Part shown: positions 29,001-36,772 of the stretch, in pieces
How positions within the stretch are numbered: position 1 is the stretch's first letter
Layout: each line of letters begins with the position of its first letter
Assembly: GCF_000234095.1 (NCBI RefSeq)
Contig: NZ_JH376799.1
Coordinates: forward strand, 339,217-403,216
DNA length: 64,000 nt
From: Centipeda infelix ATCC 43532
Lineage (GTDB): Bacteria; Bacillota; Negativicutes; Selenomonadales; Selenomonadaceae
Direction: 5' to 3'
Made by a program: the position numbers and the translations under genes
The notes under the pieces: generated by a model
The model's input: the letters and a program-made list of their open reading frames with translations, nothing else
What the model was told of the DNA's origin: nothing
Database searches by the model: none

Positions 29001-29854
29001 ACATCCTCCTGTGTGGTCTTGCCGCGTGCACCGAAGAATTTCTTACATGCGATGCCGTTCGTTCTGTCCGCAAATTTGAGCAGGAGGATGTACGCACCAG
29101 ACTTGAGCTGGTTCGCCTGCGGGGCAAAGACCTCACCCTCAAGAACAACGTTCTTCACTTCGTCCTCGATCACGCCGAGGTCACGCGCCTCACCAGAAAC
29201 CCCGCGCCCCAAGATGACGTTTGCGGGCAGTTCCTTCGGCTTTGCGCCCCGTGCTGCGCGTGCGGGAGCGGCGGCGGCGGGGGCTTCCTTTTTGACGGCG
29301 ACGGGCATCACGGGCGGTGTCCACGCAGGTGCGTGCACTTCCCCGAGTTCTGTTTCCATGCAGACAACCCGACAGGCACAGCCGATGTGCGTGCGCACCG
29401 CTGTCTCGATGCGCTTTGCGACGGCACTCTGCGCGAACAGCTCCACACCGAATGTACCGGGGGCAGAAAGGCGGATCACGTTGCCATCGACGGCGTACTC
29501 CGCCTGCAGCAGCGTGTGAAAGAGCACGGCATCTCCCCCCGCCGCCGCGCTCACAATGCGCTCCCACTGAGGTTTCACTTCAAAGGCGAGGGATACGGCG
29601 TTCTGCTGAATGTGTGCCGATGCGAGCTGATAGTTCGCCGCAATCTGCTCTTTCATGCGCACGATCAGCCCCTCGTCGAGCACCTCAGAGCATCCAATGA
29701 CCAGCTCCCATGTGTTTTCCTCCGCGGAAACTTCGACGTGACGCAGCACGCAGGCACGCAAAAGCGCCCGCTCCTCATCCGTGAGGGCGAGCCCGCGCAG
29801 GAGGCGGAGGAGCATATCCTCCGCGCTTGGCAGAATCCGATAGGTCTTGTTCAT
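26084..29854 (-). CDS. polC: DNA polymerase III alpha subunit, PolC type, without the exonuclease insert
   Basis: This is the replicative polymerase of low-GC Firmicutes. Residues run as follows: N-terminal domain 1-200; OB-fold about 212-330; PHP domain from 341 (VELHAHTKMSALDA, AITDHGV, YGMEGY) resuming at 420 (HHIIFLAQNKTGLYNLYRLVSLSHI); zinc-binding CRHCQYN...CPVC; catalytic VPDIDLNFSGDYQ near 776-788; helix-hairpin-helix LPGMGQKAAQ. In typical PolC an about 170-180-residue DEDD exonuclease is inserted exactly between YGxE and the HxxLLA segment. Here the PHP halves are joined directly at about 411-420, giving 1256 instead of about 1440 residues. The frame is continuous, so this is not a frameshift. 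Proofreading must come from another protein. The ATG overlaps the transglycosylase stop (ATGA). Confidence 0.96.
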   Translation of the reverse strand: MNKTYRILPSAEDMLLRLLRGLALTDEERALLRACVLRHVEVSAEENTWELVIGCSEVLDEGLIVRMKEQIAANYQLASAHIQQNAVSLAFEVKPQWERIVSAAAGGDAVLFHTLLQAEYAVDGNVIRLSAPGTFGVELFAQSAVAKRIETAVRTHIGCACRVVCMETELGEVHAPAWTPPVMPVAVKKEAPAAAAPARAARGAKPKELPANVILGRGVSGEARDLGVIEDEVKNVVLEGEVFAPQANQLKSGAYILLLKFADRTNGIACKKFFGARGKTTQEDVDAEVARILKVIGKGCSVRIQGKIEYDKFISDYVLFIDSMEKRSVPQREDTAEVKRVELHAHTKMSALDAVVPPKVLVETAARWGWPAVAITDHGVVQAFPEAMNTARALKKKGTDIKIIYGMEGYLLDKPEDRRAHHIIFLAQNKTGLYNLYRLVSLSHIRYFRGTKKRGRPCIPRAVLQQYRDGIIVGSACEAGELIRGIVAGRPDEELEEIAKFYDFLEIQPIHNNDFLKFDQRFPMQTDEDLRDINHKVDALARKLDKMLIATCDVHFLNPEDAVYRAMIQKANGYNDADRQPPLYLRTTDEMLAEFDYLGAERAYECVVTNPRKIADMVEHFLPIPDELYAPTVPGADREIQEMSYARARKLYGENLPKVVSDRLELELKPILKHGFAALYIIAQRLVKKSNNDGYLVGSRGSVGSSFVATMIGVTEVNPLPPHYRCRHCQYNKFIEDGSVGSGFDLPSMDCPVCGTPLTKDGHNIPFAVFLGFDGDKVPDIDLNFSGDYQPTAHKYTEVLFGKMNVFRAGTISGLQDKNAFGYAMRYYEDMGETKGRAYIEHMMRGCMGVKATTGQHAGGIMVVPRDMDVHYFTPIQRPANNMESDTLTTHFDYHSISERLVKLDILGHDDPTVIKMLEELTHRDPETIPFDDPATMSIFTSTEALGITPEDLGANMGTYGIPEFRTSFTQKMIDDSNPDCFADLVRISGFSHGTNVWLGNAQDLIKAGTSTLKDAISARDDIMNYLMQNGIEPLLSFKTMENVRKGKGIAPDVVEKLRAGGIPEWYIDSCQKIKYLFPRAHATAYVMMGYRIAFCKVHYPLAYYAAYFSIRADEFDANIISKGKDAIKAAIDALHAEAREHRGKLDNKKQDILIVLQLAWEMYLRGFSCEPVDLYTSDAEKFILHDTSLLPPLTALPGMGQKAAQAIVEARQYGRFISIEDLATRAHIPTPAVELLREHGCLDGMMESNQVELFA

Positions 29855-30411
29855 TCGTCGTAGAGCCTCTTATACTGCTCCCTGTCCTCAAGCACGCGGC
29901 GCACGTAGAGCCGCGTCTCGGGGTAGGGAATCGCCTCGATTTCGTCAAACTGATCCGTCCAGTGCCAGCGTTCCATCCACTCGCGCACGTTGCCGCGTCC
30001 CGCGTTGTACGCGGCGAGCGCGAGGATGTCGTTGCCGCCGAACTCGCGCTCAAGCTCCGCAAGGTACCATACGCCGTAACGGATGTTGAGCGCGGGGTCG
30101 TAGAGATAGTCCTCGGTGAACGGCTCATCCATCTGCCGCGCGATCCACGCCGCCGTCTGCGGCATGAGCTGCATGAGGCCGAGCGCACCGCCGTCGGACT
30201 GTGCACGCGGCTGAAATTTACTCTCGTGCTTGATAACGGCGGCGACGAGGCAGGGATCGATATGGTGGTGCACGGCACTCGTCTCAATGTAACTGCGGTA
30301 GTCATAGGGGTAGATGTAGCTGCGCTCCACCCAGCCCCAGCCGCCGACGATCGCAAAGGCAATGACGGCAACGACAAGAGCGCGCAGTCCCCACCAGAAT
30401 CTGCGCCGCAT
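29851..30411 (-). CDS. Membrane-anchored lytic transglycosylase (Slt family)
   Basis: This about 186-residue protein has one N-terminal membrane helix (WWGLRALVVAVIAFAIVGG). A goose-lysozyme/SLT domain follows, with HESKFQP (catalytic Glu), GALGLMQLMPQTA, LNIRYGVWYLAELE and ALAAYNAGRGNV. It would cleave peptidoglycan glycan strands to 1,6-anhydromuropeptides at the outer face of the inner membrane. I choose ATG 30411, one base after the coaE stop; longer readings run into coaE. It is translationally coupled to polC downstream. Confidence 0.93.
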   Translation of the reverse strand: MRRRFWWGLRALVVAVIAFAIVGGWGWVERSYIYPYDYRSYIETSAVHHHIDPCLVAAVIKHESKFQPRAQSDGGALGLMQLMPQTAAWIARQMDEPFTEDYLYDPALNIRYGVWYLAELEREFGGNDILALAAYNAGRGNVREWMERWHWTDQFDEIEAIPYPETRLYVRRVLEDREQYKRLYDE

Positions 30412-30412
30412 T

Positions 30413-31018
30413 TTACGCACGTTCAAGAATCCGTTCCTTCCAAAGTTTCCCAATGTATTCCCGTATTTCTTCCTTCGTTCCACTGTTGTCAATGATGACA
30501 TCCGCACGTGCACATTTCTCTGCAAGCGGCATCTGTGCGGCGATGCGTGCCCGCGCCTCGCCCTCGTCCATGGACGTATCGCGTGCCAAAAGACGCGCCA
30601 GCTGCTCCTCTCGCGGGAGCGCGACTACCCACGTCTCATCGGCGAGCGCGTCCCATCCCGCCTCAAAGAGCAGCGGCACATCCAGTACCGCTGCTCTTTT
30701 GTTTTCGTCTCTTGCCGCACGCAGCCGCTCCTCTGCCGCCATGCGAATCAGCGGGTGTGCGATGGCATCCACCTCGGCACGCACAGCGGGATCGGCAAAG
30801 ACACGGCGTGCAATCGCCGCACGGTCGAGCGTGCCGTCCGCCATCACGATCTCCCTGCCGAACCGCTGCACATAGGCATTAAAGAGCGGCTGATGCGGCT
30901 GTGACAGCTCGTGTGCAAGCGCGTCTGCATCGATGATGGCCGCGCCGCGCGCACGCAGCGCTGTGCTGACGGTGGACTTGCCGCAGGCGATGCCGCCCGT
31001 CAGGCCGATGATCTTCAC
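30413..31018 (-). CDS. coaE: Dephospho-CoA kinase
   Basis: CoaE phosphorylates dephospho-CoA in the last step of coenzyme A synthesis. The 201-residue P-loop protein has GLTGGIACGKSTV at residues 5-17, IIDADALAHEL, and the lid region LLFEAGWDALADETWVV followed by R-E-E-Q-L-A-R-L-L-A-R. The start is GTG at 31018, directly abutting the polA stop codon with no spacer. polA-coaE is a common pairing in Firmicutes. Confidence 0.95.
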   Translation of the reverse strand: MKIIGLTGGIACGKSTVSTALRARGAAIIDADALAHELSQPHQPLFNAYVQRFGREIVMADGTLDRAAIARRVFADPAVRAEVDAIAHPLIRMAAEERLRAARDENKRAAVLDVPLLFEAGWDALADETWVVALPREEQLARLLARDTSMDEGEARARIAAQMPLAEKCARADVIIDNSGTKEEIREYIGKLWKERILERA

Positions 31019-33649
31019 CTACTTCGCCTCCGCCCAGTTCTTCCCCATGTGCACGTCCACGGCGAGCGGCACGGCGAGCTCCGCCGCCCCGCTCATCGCC
31101 ATGTGCAGGATCTCACTGACGCATTCGATCTCATCCGTTGTCACCTCAAGCACGAGTTCATCGTGCACCTGAAGGAGGATACGGCTCTTGACCTTTGCCT
31201 TACGCAGTGCCGCATCAGCGCGGATCATAGCGATCTTGATGAGGTCGGCTGCCGTCCCCTGGATCGGCGTATTCATCGCCATGCGCTCGGCAAAGGAACG
31301 CTGCATAAAGTTGCGGCTATGGATGGCGGGCAGGTCGCGCCGCCGCCTGTAGAGGGTCGTTACAAAGCCGTTCGTATGCGCGTCCGCGACCGTCTTGTCG
31401 AGAAACTCACGAACGCCGTGATAGCGTTCAAAGTACCGTGCGATGTAGCCCGCCGCCTCCTTGCGCCCGATGCCAAGGTCACGCGCAAGACCGAAGTCGC
31501 TGAGCCCGTAGACGATGCCGAAGTTGACCGCCTTTGCCCTGCGCCGCTGCTCGGCTGTGACCTCCGCGAGCGGCACATCGAACACCTCCGATGCGGTGCG
31601 GGCGTGCACGTCCTGCCCGTGGCGGAACGCGTCGATGAGCGTCGCATCCCCCGACATATGCGCGAGGATGCGCAGCTCGATCTGCGAGTAGTCCGCCGAG
31701 AGCAGCAGGTCATAGCCCTCGCCCGGCTCGAAGAGCGCACGCACGGCACGCCCCTCCTCCGTCCGCACGGGGATGTTCTGGAGGTTCGGGTCGGAGCTTG
31801 AGAGCCGCCCCGTCGCTGTCACCGTCTGGTTGAAGCTCGTGTGTACGCGCTCCGTCGCGGGGCGGATGAGTGCGCCGATGCCCTCAAGATAGGTGGAACG
31901 CAGCTTCGTCCACATGCGGTAGGTGAGCACCTTGTCCACGATGGGATGGCGGTCACGCAGCTCCTCAAGGGTCTCGGCATTCGTCGAGTAGCCTGTCTTG
32001 GTCTTTTTGACCTTGCTCCCCGCCGCGAGATCGAGCCGCTCAAAGAGGACTTCGCCAAGCTGTTTGGGCGAACTGATGTTGAACTCCGTGCCCGCGAGTG
32101 CATGAATCTCCGTGACGAGCGCATCGATACGCGCATTTGCCGCCGCAAGTTCGCGCTCAAGCGCGGCGCGGTTCACATAGATGCCCGTCCGCTCCATCGC
32201 TGCCAGCACGGGTACAAGCGGCAGTTCCACGTCCTGATAGAGACGCATCAACTGTGCTTCTGTGAGTGCTGTCCGCAGGGGAGCTGAGAGCCGCGCGGCA
32301 ATCTCCGCCTCGCGTACGGCGCACTGCTCTTCGCTCAGAGCATCGGGCGCAGCGGGGAGCTGTCCCAGATGGGCGAATGCCGTGCGCTCGATGTCGCGCT
32401 TGCTCTCCTCGGGATGGAGGAGGTAGTCCGCAAGTTCGAGGTCGAAAATATTTGCACCGACGGAAAGTCCCGCCTGTGCATAGCGTTTCGCATTCCAGAG
32501 CACGACGGGACGCGCCGCGAGGATGTCCCGCAGCGTGTCAAACAGTGCGGAATCCGCACGCACAGTGCGCTGCTCCGTCCCATAGGAGAGGGCAAGCAGC
32601 TCCACCTGCACAAAGGGCGCATCTCCGTGAAAGCGTGCGCCGACAGCAATCTCCTCCGCTGCACGCAGCGCATCGAGGTCGGTAGTGGTGAGTTCCGCCG
32701 CCTTGAAATCCGACTGCTCATCGTCCGTCCCTGCGGCAAAGAGCGATTGCTCCACCGTCTCCGCAGGTGCAGCCGTCCCCAGATAGTCCGAGAGCGCGCG
32801 ATGCACCGTCCGCAGCTCGTACTCCCGGCAGAACGCGTCGAGTGCCGCACGGTCGGGCTGCATACGAAAGCCCTCCGCCGCATAGCGGAGTTCGGGCACA
32901 TTGCATTCAATCGTCGCAAGCTGCTTCGACAGGAGTGCCTGGTCGCGGTACTCCACGAGCGAGGCACTGAGTTTCTTTCCGCTGACCTCGGCGGCATGAT
33001 CGAGCACGTTCTCAATCGTACCGTACGCGAGCAGCAGCTTCGTCGCGGTCTTGGGTCCCACGCCGGGCACGCCCGGAATATTGTCCGAGCTGTCCCCCAT
33101 CAGCCCCTTCATATCGATGAGGCGGATCGGCGCGAAGCCGTACTCCTCCTCGAATGCCGCCGTGTCGTAGGCACGCGTGTCGCTGATGCCCTTTTTCGTC
33201 AGCACAACCGTGAGACCGTCGCGGATCAGCTGCAGTGCGTCGCGGTCGCCCGTCACGACGACGGTCTCCGTACCGCCCTCTGCCGCCTGGGTCGCGAGCG
33301 TGCCGATGATGTCGTCCGCCTCGTAGTCGTCCAGTTCGAGAAAGGGAATGCCAAGGCTCTGCGCGAGCTCCTTCAGAAGGGGGATCTGCGCGATCAGCTC
33401 CTCAGGGGTCTTGTCACGCGTCCCCTTGTAGTCGGGATAGAGTGCCGTGCGAAACGTCGTGCGGCTCTTGTCAAACGCAATGACAATCTGCGTCGGCGCG
33501 AGTTCTTTGAGCAGCTTTACGAGCATCATCGCAAAACCATGCACCGCGTTCGTGTGGATGCCGCGTGCATTCGGCGGGAGCTGCAGCGCGTAGAACGCGC
33601 GAAAGAAAAGGCTGCTCCCGTCGAGAACGGCAAATCTCTCCCCGCTCAC
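31019..33649 (-). CDS. polA: DNA polymerase I (proofreading domain degenerate)
   Basis: Pol I fills gaps and removes RNA primers. The 876-residue protein has a 5' nuclease domain (LDGSSLFFRAFYAL, YKGTRDKTPEEL, DDYEADDIIGTLA, KGLMGDSSDNIPGVPGVGPKTA). The polymerase domain carries motif A LLSADYSQIELRILAH, motif B RRRAKAVNFGIVYGLSDFG and motif C QVHDELVLEV. In the middle domain (about residues 300-460) the proofreading DxE motif is replaced by IAVGARFHG, so 3'-5' exonuclease activity is probably lost, as in other Firmicute Pol I enzymes. The GTG start at 33649 overlaps the pduO stop (GTGA). Confidence 0.97.
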   Translation of the reverse strand: MSGERFAVLDGSSLFFRAFYALQLPPNARGIHTNAVHGFAMMLVKLLKELAPTQIVIAFDKSRTTFRTALYPDYKGTRDKTPEELIAQIPLLKELAQSLGIPFLELDDYEADDIIGTLATQAAEGGTETVVVTGDRDALQLIRDGLTVVLTKKGISDTRAYDTAAFEEEYGFAPIRLIDMKGLMGDSSDNIPGVPGVGPKTATKLLLAYGTIENVLDHAAEVSGKKLSASLVEYRDQALLSKQLATIECNVPELRYAAEGFRMQPDRAALDAFCREYELRTVHRALSDYLGTAAPAETVEQSLFAAGTDDEQSDFKAAELTTTDLDALRAAEEIAVGARFHGDAPFVQVELLALSYGTEQRTVRADSALFDTLRDILAARPVVLWNAKRYAQAGLSVGANIFDLELADYLLHPEESKRDIERTAFAHLGQLPAAPDALSEEQCAVREAEIAARLSAPLRTALTEAQLMRLYQDVELPLVPVLAAMERTGIYVNRAALERELAAANARIDALVTEIHALAGTEFNISSPKQLGEVLFERLDLAAGSKVKKTKTGYSTNAETLEELRDRHPIVDKVLTYRMWTKLRSTYLEGIGALIRPATERVHTSFNQTVTATGRLSSSDPNLQNIPVRTEEGRAVRALFEPGEGYDLLLSADYSQIELRILAHMSGDATLIDAFRHGQDVHARTASEVFDVPLAEVTAEQRRRAKAVNFGIVYGLSDFGLARDLGIGRKEAAGYIARYFERYHGVREFLDKTVADAHTNGFVTTLYRRRRDLPAIHSRNFMQRSFAERMAMNTPIQGTAADLIKIAMIRADAALRKAKVKSRILLQVHDELVLEVTTDEIECVSEILHMAMSGAAELAVPLAVDVHMGKNWAEAK

Positions 33650-34155
33650 AGGTTCGGCTTGTCCTCGTCCTCGAGACGCATGAGGACGAAGCAGTAATCA
33701 GAGATGCGGTTGAGGTACTGCAGGTCGACCTCCGCCACGCTGCCGCGCCGTGCAAGCGTCCATGCGCGACGCTCTGCCTCGCGTGCCACCGTTCGCGCCA
33801 GATCGAGCATCGCGCTCGACTTCTTGTTGCCGGGAATGACAAACTCCTTGAGTGCGGGCAGGCTCTCCTCGATGTCCGCAATCTCCGCCTCGATACCCGC
33901 GACCATCTCCGCCGTAATGCGGGGTGGCTTGTTGCGGCTCGCAAAGTCCGCCATGAGCATGCCAAGCTGCTTCTGCACAGCGAGGATATCGTCCTTCACG
34001 CGCTTGTTCGTCGCAAAGGCGCGTGCCATGCCGAGCGCAGAGCCGAGGCTGTCGACCTTGCCGTAGGCCTCAACGCGTGCGTCATCCTTCGCGATACGCT
34101 CGCCCGTGAAAAGGCTCGTCTGTCCCTGGTCGCCGGTCTTTGTTGTAACACTCAT
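33646..34155 (-). CDS. pduO: Cob(I)yrinic acid/cobalamin adenosyltransferase, PduO type
   Basis: This enzyme transfers the adenosyl group of ATP to cob(I)alamin, giving coenzyme B12. The 169-residue protein has the ATP-binding N-terminus TKTGDQGQTSLFTGERIAKDDARVEAYG, the R-x-x-E-R helix (AREAERRAW) and RISDYCFVLMR near the end, all PduO signatures. ATG 34155 has AGGGAGGAATCTACG before it; the upstream in-frame codons lack a binding site. It lies between ndk and polA. The pairing has no obvious functional logic beyond operon membership. Confidence 0.93.
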   Translation of the reverse strand: MSVTTKTGDQGQTSLFTGERIAKDDARVEAYGKVDSLGSALGMARAFATNKRVKDDILAVQKQLGMLMADFASRNKPPRITAEMVAGIEAEIADIEESLPALKEFVIPGNKKSSAMLDLARTVAREAERRAWTLARRGSVAEVDLQYLNRISDYCFVLMRLEDEDKPNL

Positions 34156-34179
34156 CGTAGATTCCTCCCTTGTCTCTGA

Positions 34180-34222
34180 TAACTGCACCCGACTTTGCAA
34201 AGGTGCAGAGTCGGGCGTCAAA
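34180..34222 (-). other. Imperfect hairpin between ndk and pduO
   Basis: CCCGACT and AGTCGGG flank a loop containing repeated TGCA/TGCACC blocks. No T-run follows, so it is more likely an RNA stability or attenuation element than a terminator. Confidence 0.35.
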
Positions 34223-34233
34223 ATCAAAAATAT

Positions 34234-34647
34234 TTAGAAAATCTCCGTCTCACTGAAGAAGATATGTACCTCGCGCGCCGCACTCTCGGGGCTGTCGGAC
34301 GCGTGCACCGCGTTCTCGCTCCCGTTCTTTGCAAAACGCTTGCGGATCGTACCCTCTGCCGCATTCGCCGGATTCGTCGCACCGTGCAGTTCGCGCACGC
34401 GTGCAATCGCATTCTCACCCGCGAGCACCATCGCCACGAGCGGCGCGGAGGTCATAAATGCAGAGAGCTCACCGTAGAACGGCTTCGCAAGATGCTCCGC
34501 ATAGTGGATGCGTGCGATGCGATCCGTCATCTGCATCATCTTCATCGCACGGATCTCGAGCCCCGCATCCTCGTATGCCTTCGTAATGTCTCCGATGTGA
34601 TGCGCCCCGACGGCGTCCGGCTTAATGAGAACCAGAGTTTGTTCCAT
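34234..34647 (-). CDS. ndk: Nucleoside diphosphate kinase
   Basis: Ndk balances NTP and dNTP pools by phosphotransfer through a histidine. The 137-residue protein has the N-terminal LVLIKPDAV, HYAEHLAKPFYGEL, MVLAGENAIARVRELHGATNPANAAEGTIR, and the active-site histidine in ENAVHASDSPESA. Length is normal. ATG 34647 overlaps the preceding stop by one base (TAATG), with GGAG upstream. Confidence 0.97.
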   Translation of the reverse strand: MEQTLVLIKPDAVGAHHIGDITKAYEDAGLEIRAMKMMQMTDRIARIHYAEHLAKPFYGELSAFMTSAPLVAMVLAGENAIARVRELHGATNPANAAEGTIRKRFAKNGSENAVHASDSPESAAREVHIFFSETEIF

Positions 34648-35177
34648 TACTTCATCTCCTCAATGATCTGTTTGTACTCTGCTCCGAGGCCGGCATAGTT
34701 CTCTGCCGCCGCACGAAGCGCCTCAATCTCATCGTCGCGCAGTGCGCGTACGATCTGAGCGGGGTTGCCGAACACAAGCGAGTTCGAAGGGATCTTCTTG
34801 TGCTGGGGAAGGAAGGTGCCCGCGCCGATGACAACGTTCTCGCCAATCTCGGAGTACCCCATGATGATCGAGCCCATGCCGATGAGGGTATTGTCCCCGA
34901 TACGGCTGCAATGCACAACGGCATTGTGTCCGATGAGCACATTGTCCCCAATACAGACAGGCACGTCACGCATGACGTGAATCGTCGCGTTTTCTTGGAT
35001 GTTCGTATTCTGCCCGATCGTAATCGGCTGAAAATCGCCACGCACCACTGCGCTGAACCAAACACTCGATCCGGCTCCGATCTCCACATCACCAACGACC
35101 GCAGCCGTCGGTGCAATGAATGCCGTTGGATGGATCGTGGGCATTTTTCCCCGATAGGGCAGGATAATCTTGTCCAT
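34647..35177 (-). CDS. Gamma-carbonic-anhydrase-like hexapeptide protein (YrdA/PaaY family)
   Basis: The 176-residue left-handed beta-helix protein is built from hexapeptide repeats (VVGDVEIGAGSSVWFSAVVRGD, ITIGQNTNIQENATIHV, IGDNVLIGHNAVVHCSRIGDNTLIGMGSIIMGY). The three candidate metal histidines are in TIHV, IGHN and VVHC, and the RGD and QEN residues of gamma-carbonic anhydrases are present. Family members are zinc or iron carbonic anhydrases or related enzymes with unclear roles. The ATG at 35177 has GGAGG upstream. It is first in the operon leading to ndk, pduO, polA, coaE and polC. Confidence 0.9.
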   Translation of the reverse strand: MDKIILPYRGKMPTIHPTAFIAPTAAVVGDVEIGAGSSVWFSAVVRGDFQPITIGQNTNIQENATIHVMRDVPVCIGDNVLIGHNAVVHCSRIGDNTLIGMGSIIMGYSEIGENVVIGAGTFLPQHKKIPSNSLVFGNPAQIVRALRDDEIEALRAAAENYAGLGAEYKQIIEEMK

Positions 35178-35215
35178 CAATGCTGCCTCCTTCTTATCTT
35201 TCTCCGCTCAGTCGT

Positions 35216-35224
35216 ATTATACCA
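35216..35224 (-). promoter_or_regulatory. Extended -10 promoter for the ndk-polA-polC operon
   Basis: TGGTATAAT on the minus strand (TG-N-TATAAT) lies 39 bases upstream of the gamma-carbonic-anhydrase-like start, within the last bases of cca and the gap. It would drive the operon from that gene through polC. Confidence 0.55.
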
Positions 35225-35230
35225 CGTCAA

Positions 35231-36460
35231 TTACATCTCCAACAAGGAGTTTTTCAATATTCGCACACGCTGCTCACGCAGCCACCTGCCGATCTCCGCA
35301 CCCGAGAGCTCCGGCGGCGCGGAACGCCCCGTGACCGTCCGCATCGCCGCGAGATACTCTGCGCCATGTACGAGATAGTCCGGCAGAGAGCCGTGGTCGG
35401 CGCGGATGATGACATTGAACTCTGCGATGGAAAGCCCCGAGGCACCGATGCCGAGCAGAAGATCGGCGATCTTGCCGGGACGTGTGAGGCGCGGTGCACG
35501 CATATGCTCGCGGATGAGGAATATCGCCGCCTTCATCCAGTCATGCGGAAGGGTCATGCGTCGATTCCACGCAGCGAGCGCATCCAGCCCCGTACGCTCG
35601 TGTCCGTAGTGATGCGGCAGCATCTCCTGCGAGGTCAGCCCCTTGCCGAGGTCATGCACGAGCGCGGCAAAGCGCGTTTTGGTCTCCTCCGTCTCACGCG
35701 CAACCGCATCGACCATCGCCAGTGTATGCGCGAGGGCATCCCCCTCGGGATGAAACTCTGTCGGCTGTGTCTGTCCCGCAAGCGCGGCGATCTCTGGAAA
35801 GGTGACGGCAAGGAGATCCGCCGCACGCAGTACGCGGAAGAATACGGATGGACGCGGCGCGGCAAGCGCACGCCGCAGCTCGCCCATCAGACGCTCCGTT
35901 GGCTCGTTTTTGAGCTCTGCCGCACACGCGTTCATGTAGCAGAGTGTCTCCTCCTCCACCGCAAAGCCGAACTCCGCCGCCTGCCGTGCCGCGCGCAGCG
36001 CACGCACGGGATCGTCCGTGAAATGCGGTGAGACGGCACGGATCACGCCGGCAGCGATGTCTGCACGCCCACCATAGGGATCAAAGAGCTCCTCCGTGGG
36101 GAGCTCCATCGCCATCGCATTCATCGTCGTGTCGCGCCGATAGAGATCCTCCTCAATCGTCACGGACGGATCGAACGCGACCGCGAAGCCGCGATAGCCC
36201 GTGCCCGTCTTGCGCTCCCTGCGCGCAAAGGCGACCTCGCGCCGCACCCCGTCCACGCGCACATGATAGACGGGAAAGGCTCTCCCGATCTTCTCCGCAC
36301 GCGGAAAGAGCGTACAGAGCTGCTCCTCCGTCATGCCTGTCAAGACATAGTCGACATCCTTTGCCAGCACACCGCGAAAGCAGTCGCGCACGCAGCCGCC
36401 CACGCGAAAGACACGCGCACCCGCGCTGTGTATCTGCTCAACAAAAGCAGCTTCCGTCAT
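35231..36460 (-). CDS. cca: CCA tRNA nucleotidyltransferase with HD phosphohydrolase domain
   Basis: This class II enzyme adds or repairs the 3'-CCA end of tRNAs. The 409-residue protein has VGGCVRDCFRG with KDVDYVLTG (catalytic Asp pair, about residues 20-40), GYRGFAVAFDP, EEDLYRRDTTMNAMAME, and FTDDPVRALRAAR. A C-terminal HD domain follows (AALVHDLGKG, PHHYGHERTG). The overall plan, including FPEIAALAGQTQPTEFHPEGDALAHTL, resembles the E. coli-type bifunctional enzyme. ATG 36460 has GGGGAGG upstream, and a repeat element ends only 16 bases before it. The neighbouring tRNA genes that I could inspect encode their own CCA, suggesting a mainly repair role. Confidence 0.93.
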   Translation of the reverse strand: MTEAAFVEQIHSAGARVFRVGGCVRDCFRGVLAKDVDYVLTGMTEEQLCTLFPRAEKIGRAFPVYHVRVDGVRREVAFARRERKTGTGYRGFAVAFDPSVTIEEDLYRRDTTMNAMAMELPTEELFDPYGGRADIAAGVIRAVSPHFTDDPVRALRAARQAAEFGFAVEEETLCYMNACAAELKNEPTERLMGELRRALAAPRPSVFFRVLRAADLLAVTFPEIAALAGQTQPTEFHPEGDALAHTLAMVDAVARETEETKTRFAALVHDLGKGLTSQEMLPHHYGHERTGLDALAAWNRRMTLPHDWMKAAIFLIREHMRAPRLTRPGKIADLLLGIGASGLSIAEFNVIIRADHGSLPDYLVHGAEYLAAMRTVTGRSAPPELSGAEIGRWLREQRVRILKNSLLEM

Positions 36461-36475
36461 CCGCTCACCTCCCCT

Positions 36476-36640
36476 AAGGAAGCACTGATAAATTCAGCCG
36501 CGCCATCTTGACGCATCTTTTTTGCCCGCACTGTGTCGGCAAATCCTCCACATAGCTTTGGCTATGCGTCCGGTTTGCCTCCTTGTTCGGACGAAAAATC
36601 TACGCCAATCTGACGGACTTCATTTTATCAGCGATTCCCT
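36476..36640 (+). repeat. Dispersed MITE-like repeat, copy 3 (complete)
   Basis: This 165-base element has imperfect terminal inverted repeats: left AAGGAAGCACTGATAAATT, right reverse complement AGGGAATCGCTGATAAAAT. A long internal hairpin has arms GGCAAA and TTTGCC around CATAGC-TTTG-GCTATG. It is 27 bases longer than copy 2 owing to an extra block near the left end. It lies between the cca start codon and the tRNA terminator and has no coding capacity. Confidence 0.85.
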
Positions 36641-36678
36641 AAAAATAAAAAAAGCATCACTTCTTCTGCATGATGCTC
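36641..36678 (-). terminator. Terminator after the CAT-anticodon tRNA
   Basis: On the minus strand AGCATCA pairs with TGATGCT around an 11-base loop and is followed by TTTTTTTATTTTT. It lies about 11 bases after the tRNA CCA end. Confidence 0.85.
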
Positions 36679-36688
36679 TCATTTCGAT

Positions 36689-36765
36689 TGGTGGGCCCAC
36701 TTGGACTTGAACCAAGGACCGACCGGTTATGAGCCGGTTGCTCTAACCAACTGAGCTATAGGCCC
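36689..36765 (-). tRNA. tRNA with CAT anticodon (Met elongator or Ile2)
   Basis: A 77-base cloverleaf. Acceptor GGGCCTA pairs with TGGGCCC. The D arm is AGCTCAGTTGGTTAGAGC, the anticodon stem ACCGG/CCGGT encloses loop CTCATAA, the T arm is CTTGG-TTCAAGT-CCAAG, and CCA is encoded. The CAT anticodon fits elongator Met or the lysidine-modified Ile2 tRNA. Sequence alone, without TilS determinants compared across the genome, does not separate the two. Confidence 0.95.
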
Positions 36766-36772
36766 CAAACAA

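Noticed and set aside
26084-29854. PolC shortened by a frameshift or split gene
   Set aside because: The frame is continuous and both halves of the PHP domain join at the normal insertion point, so the domain is absent rather than disrupted.
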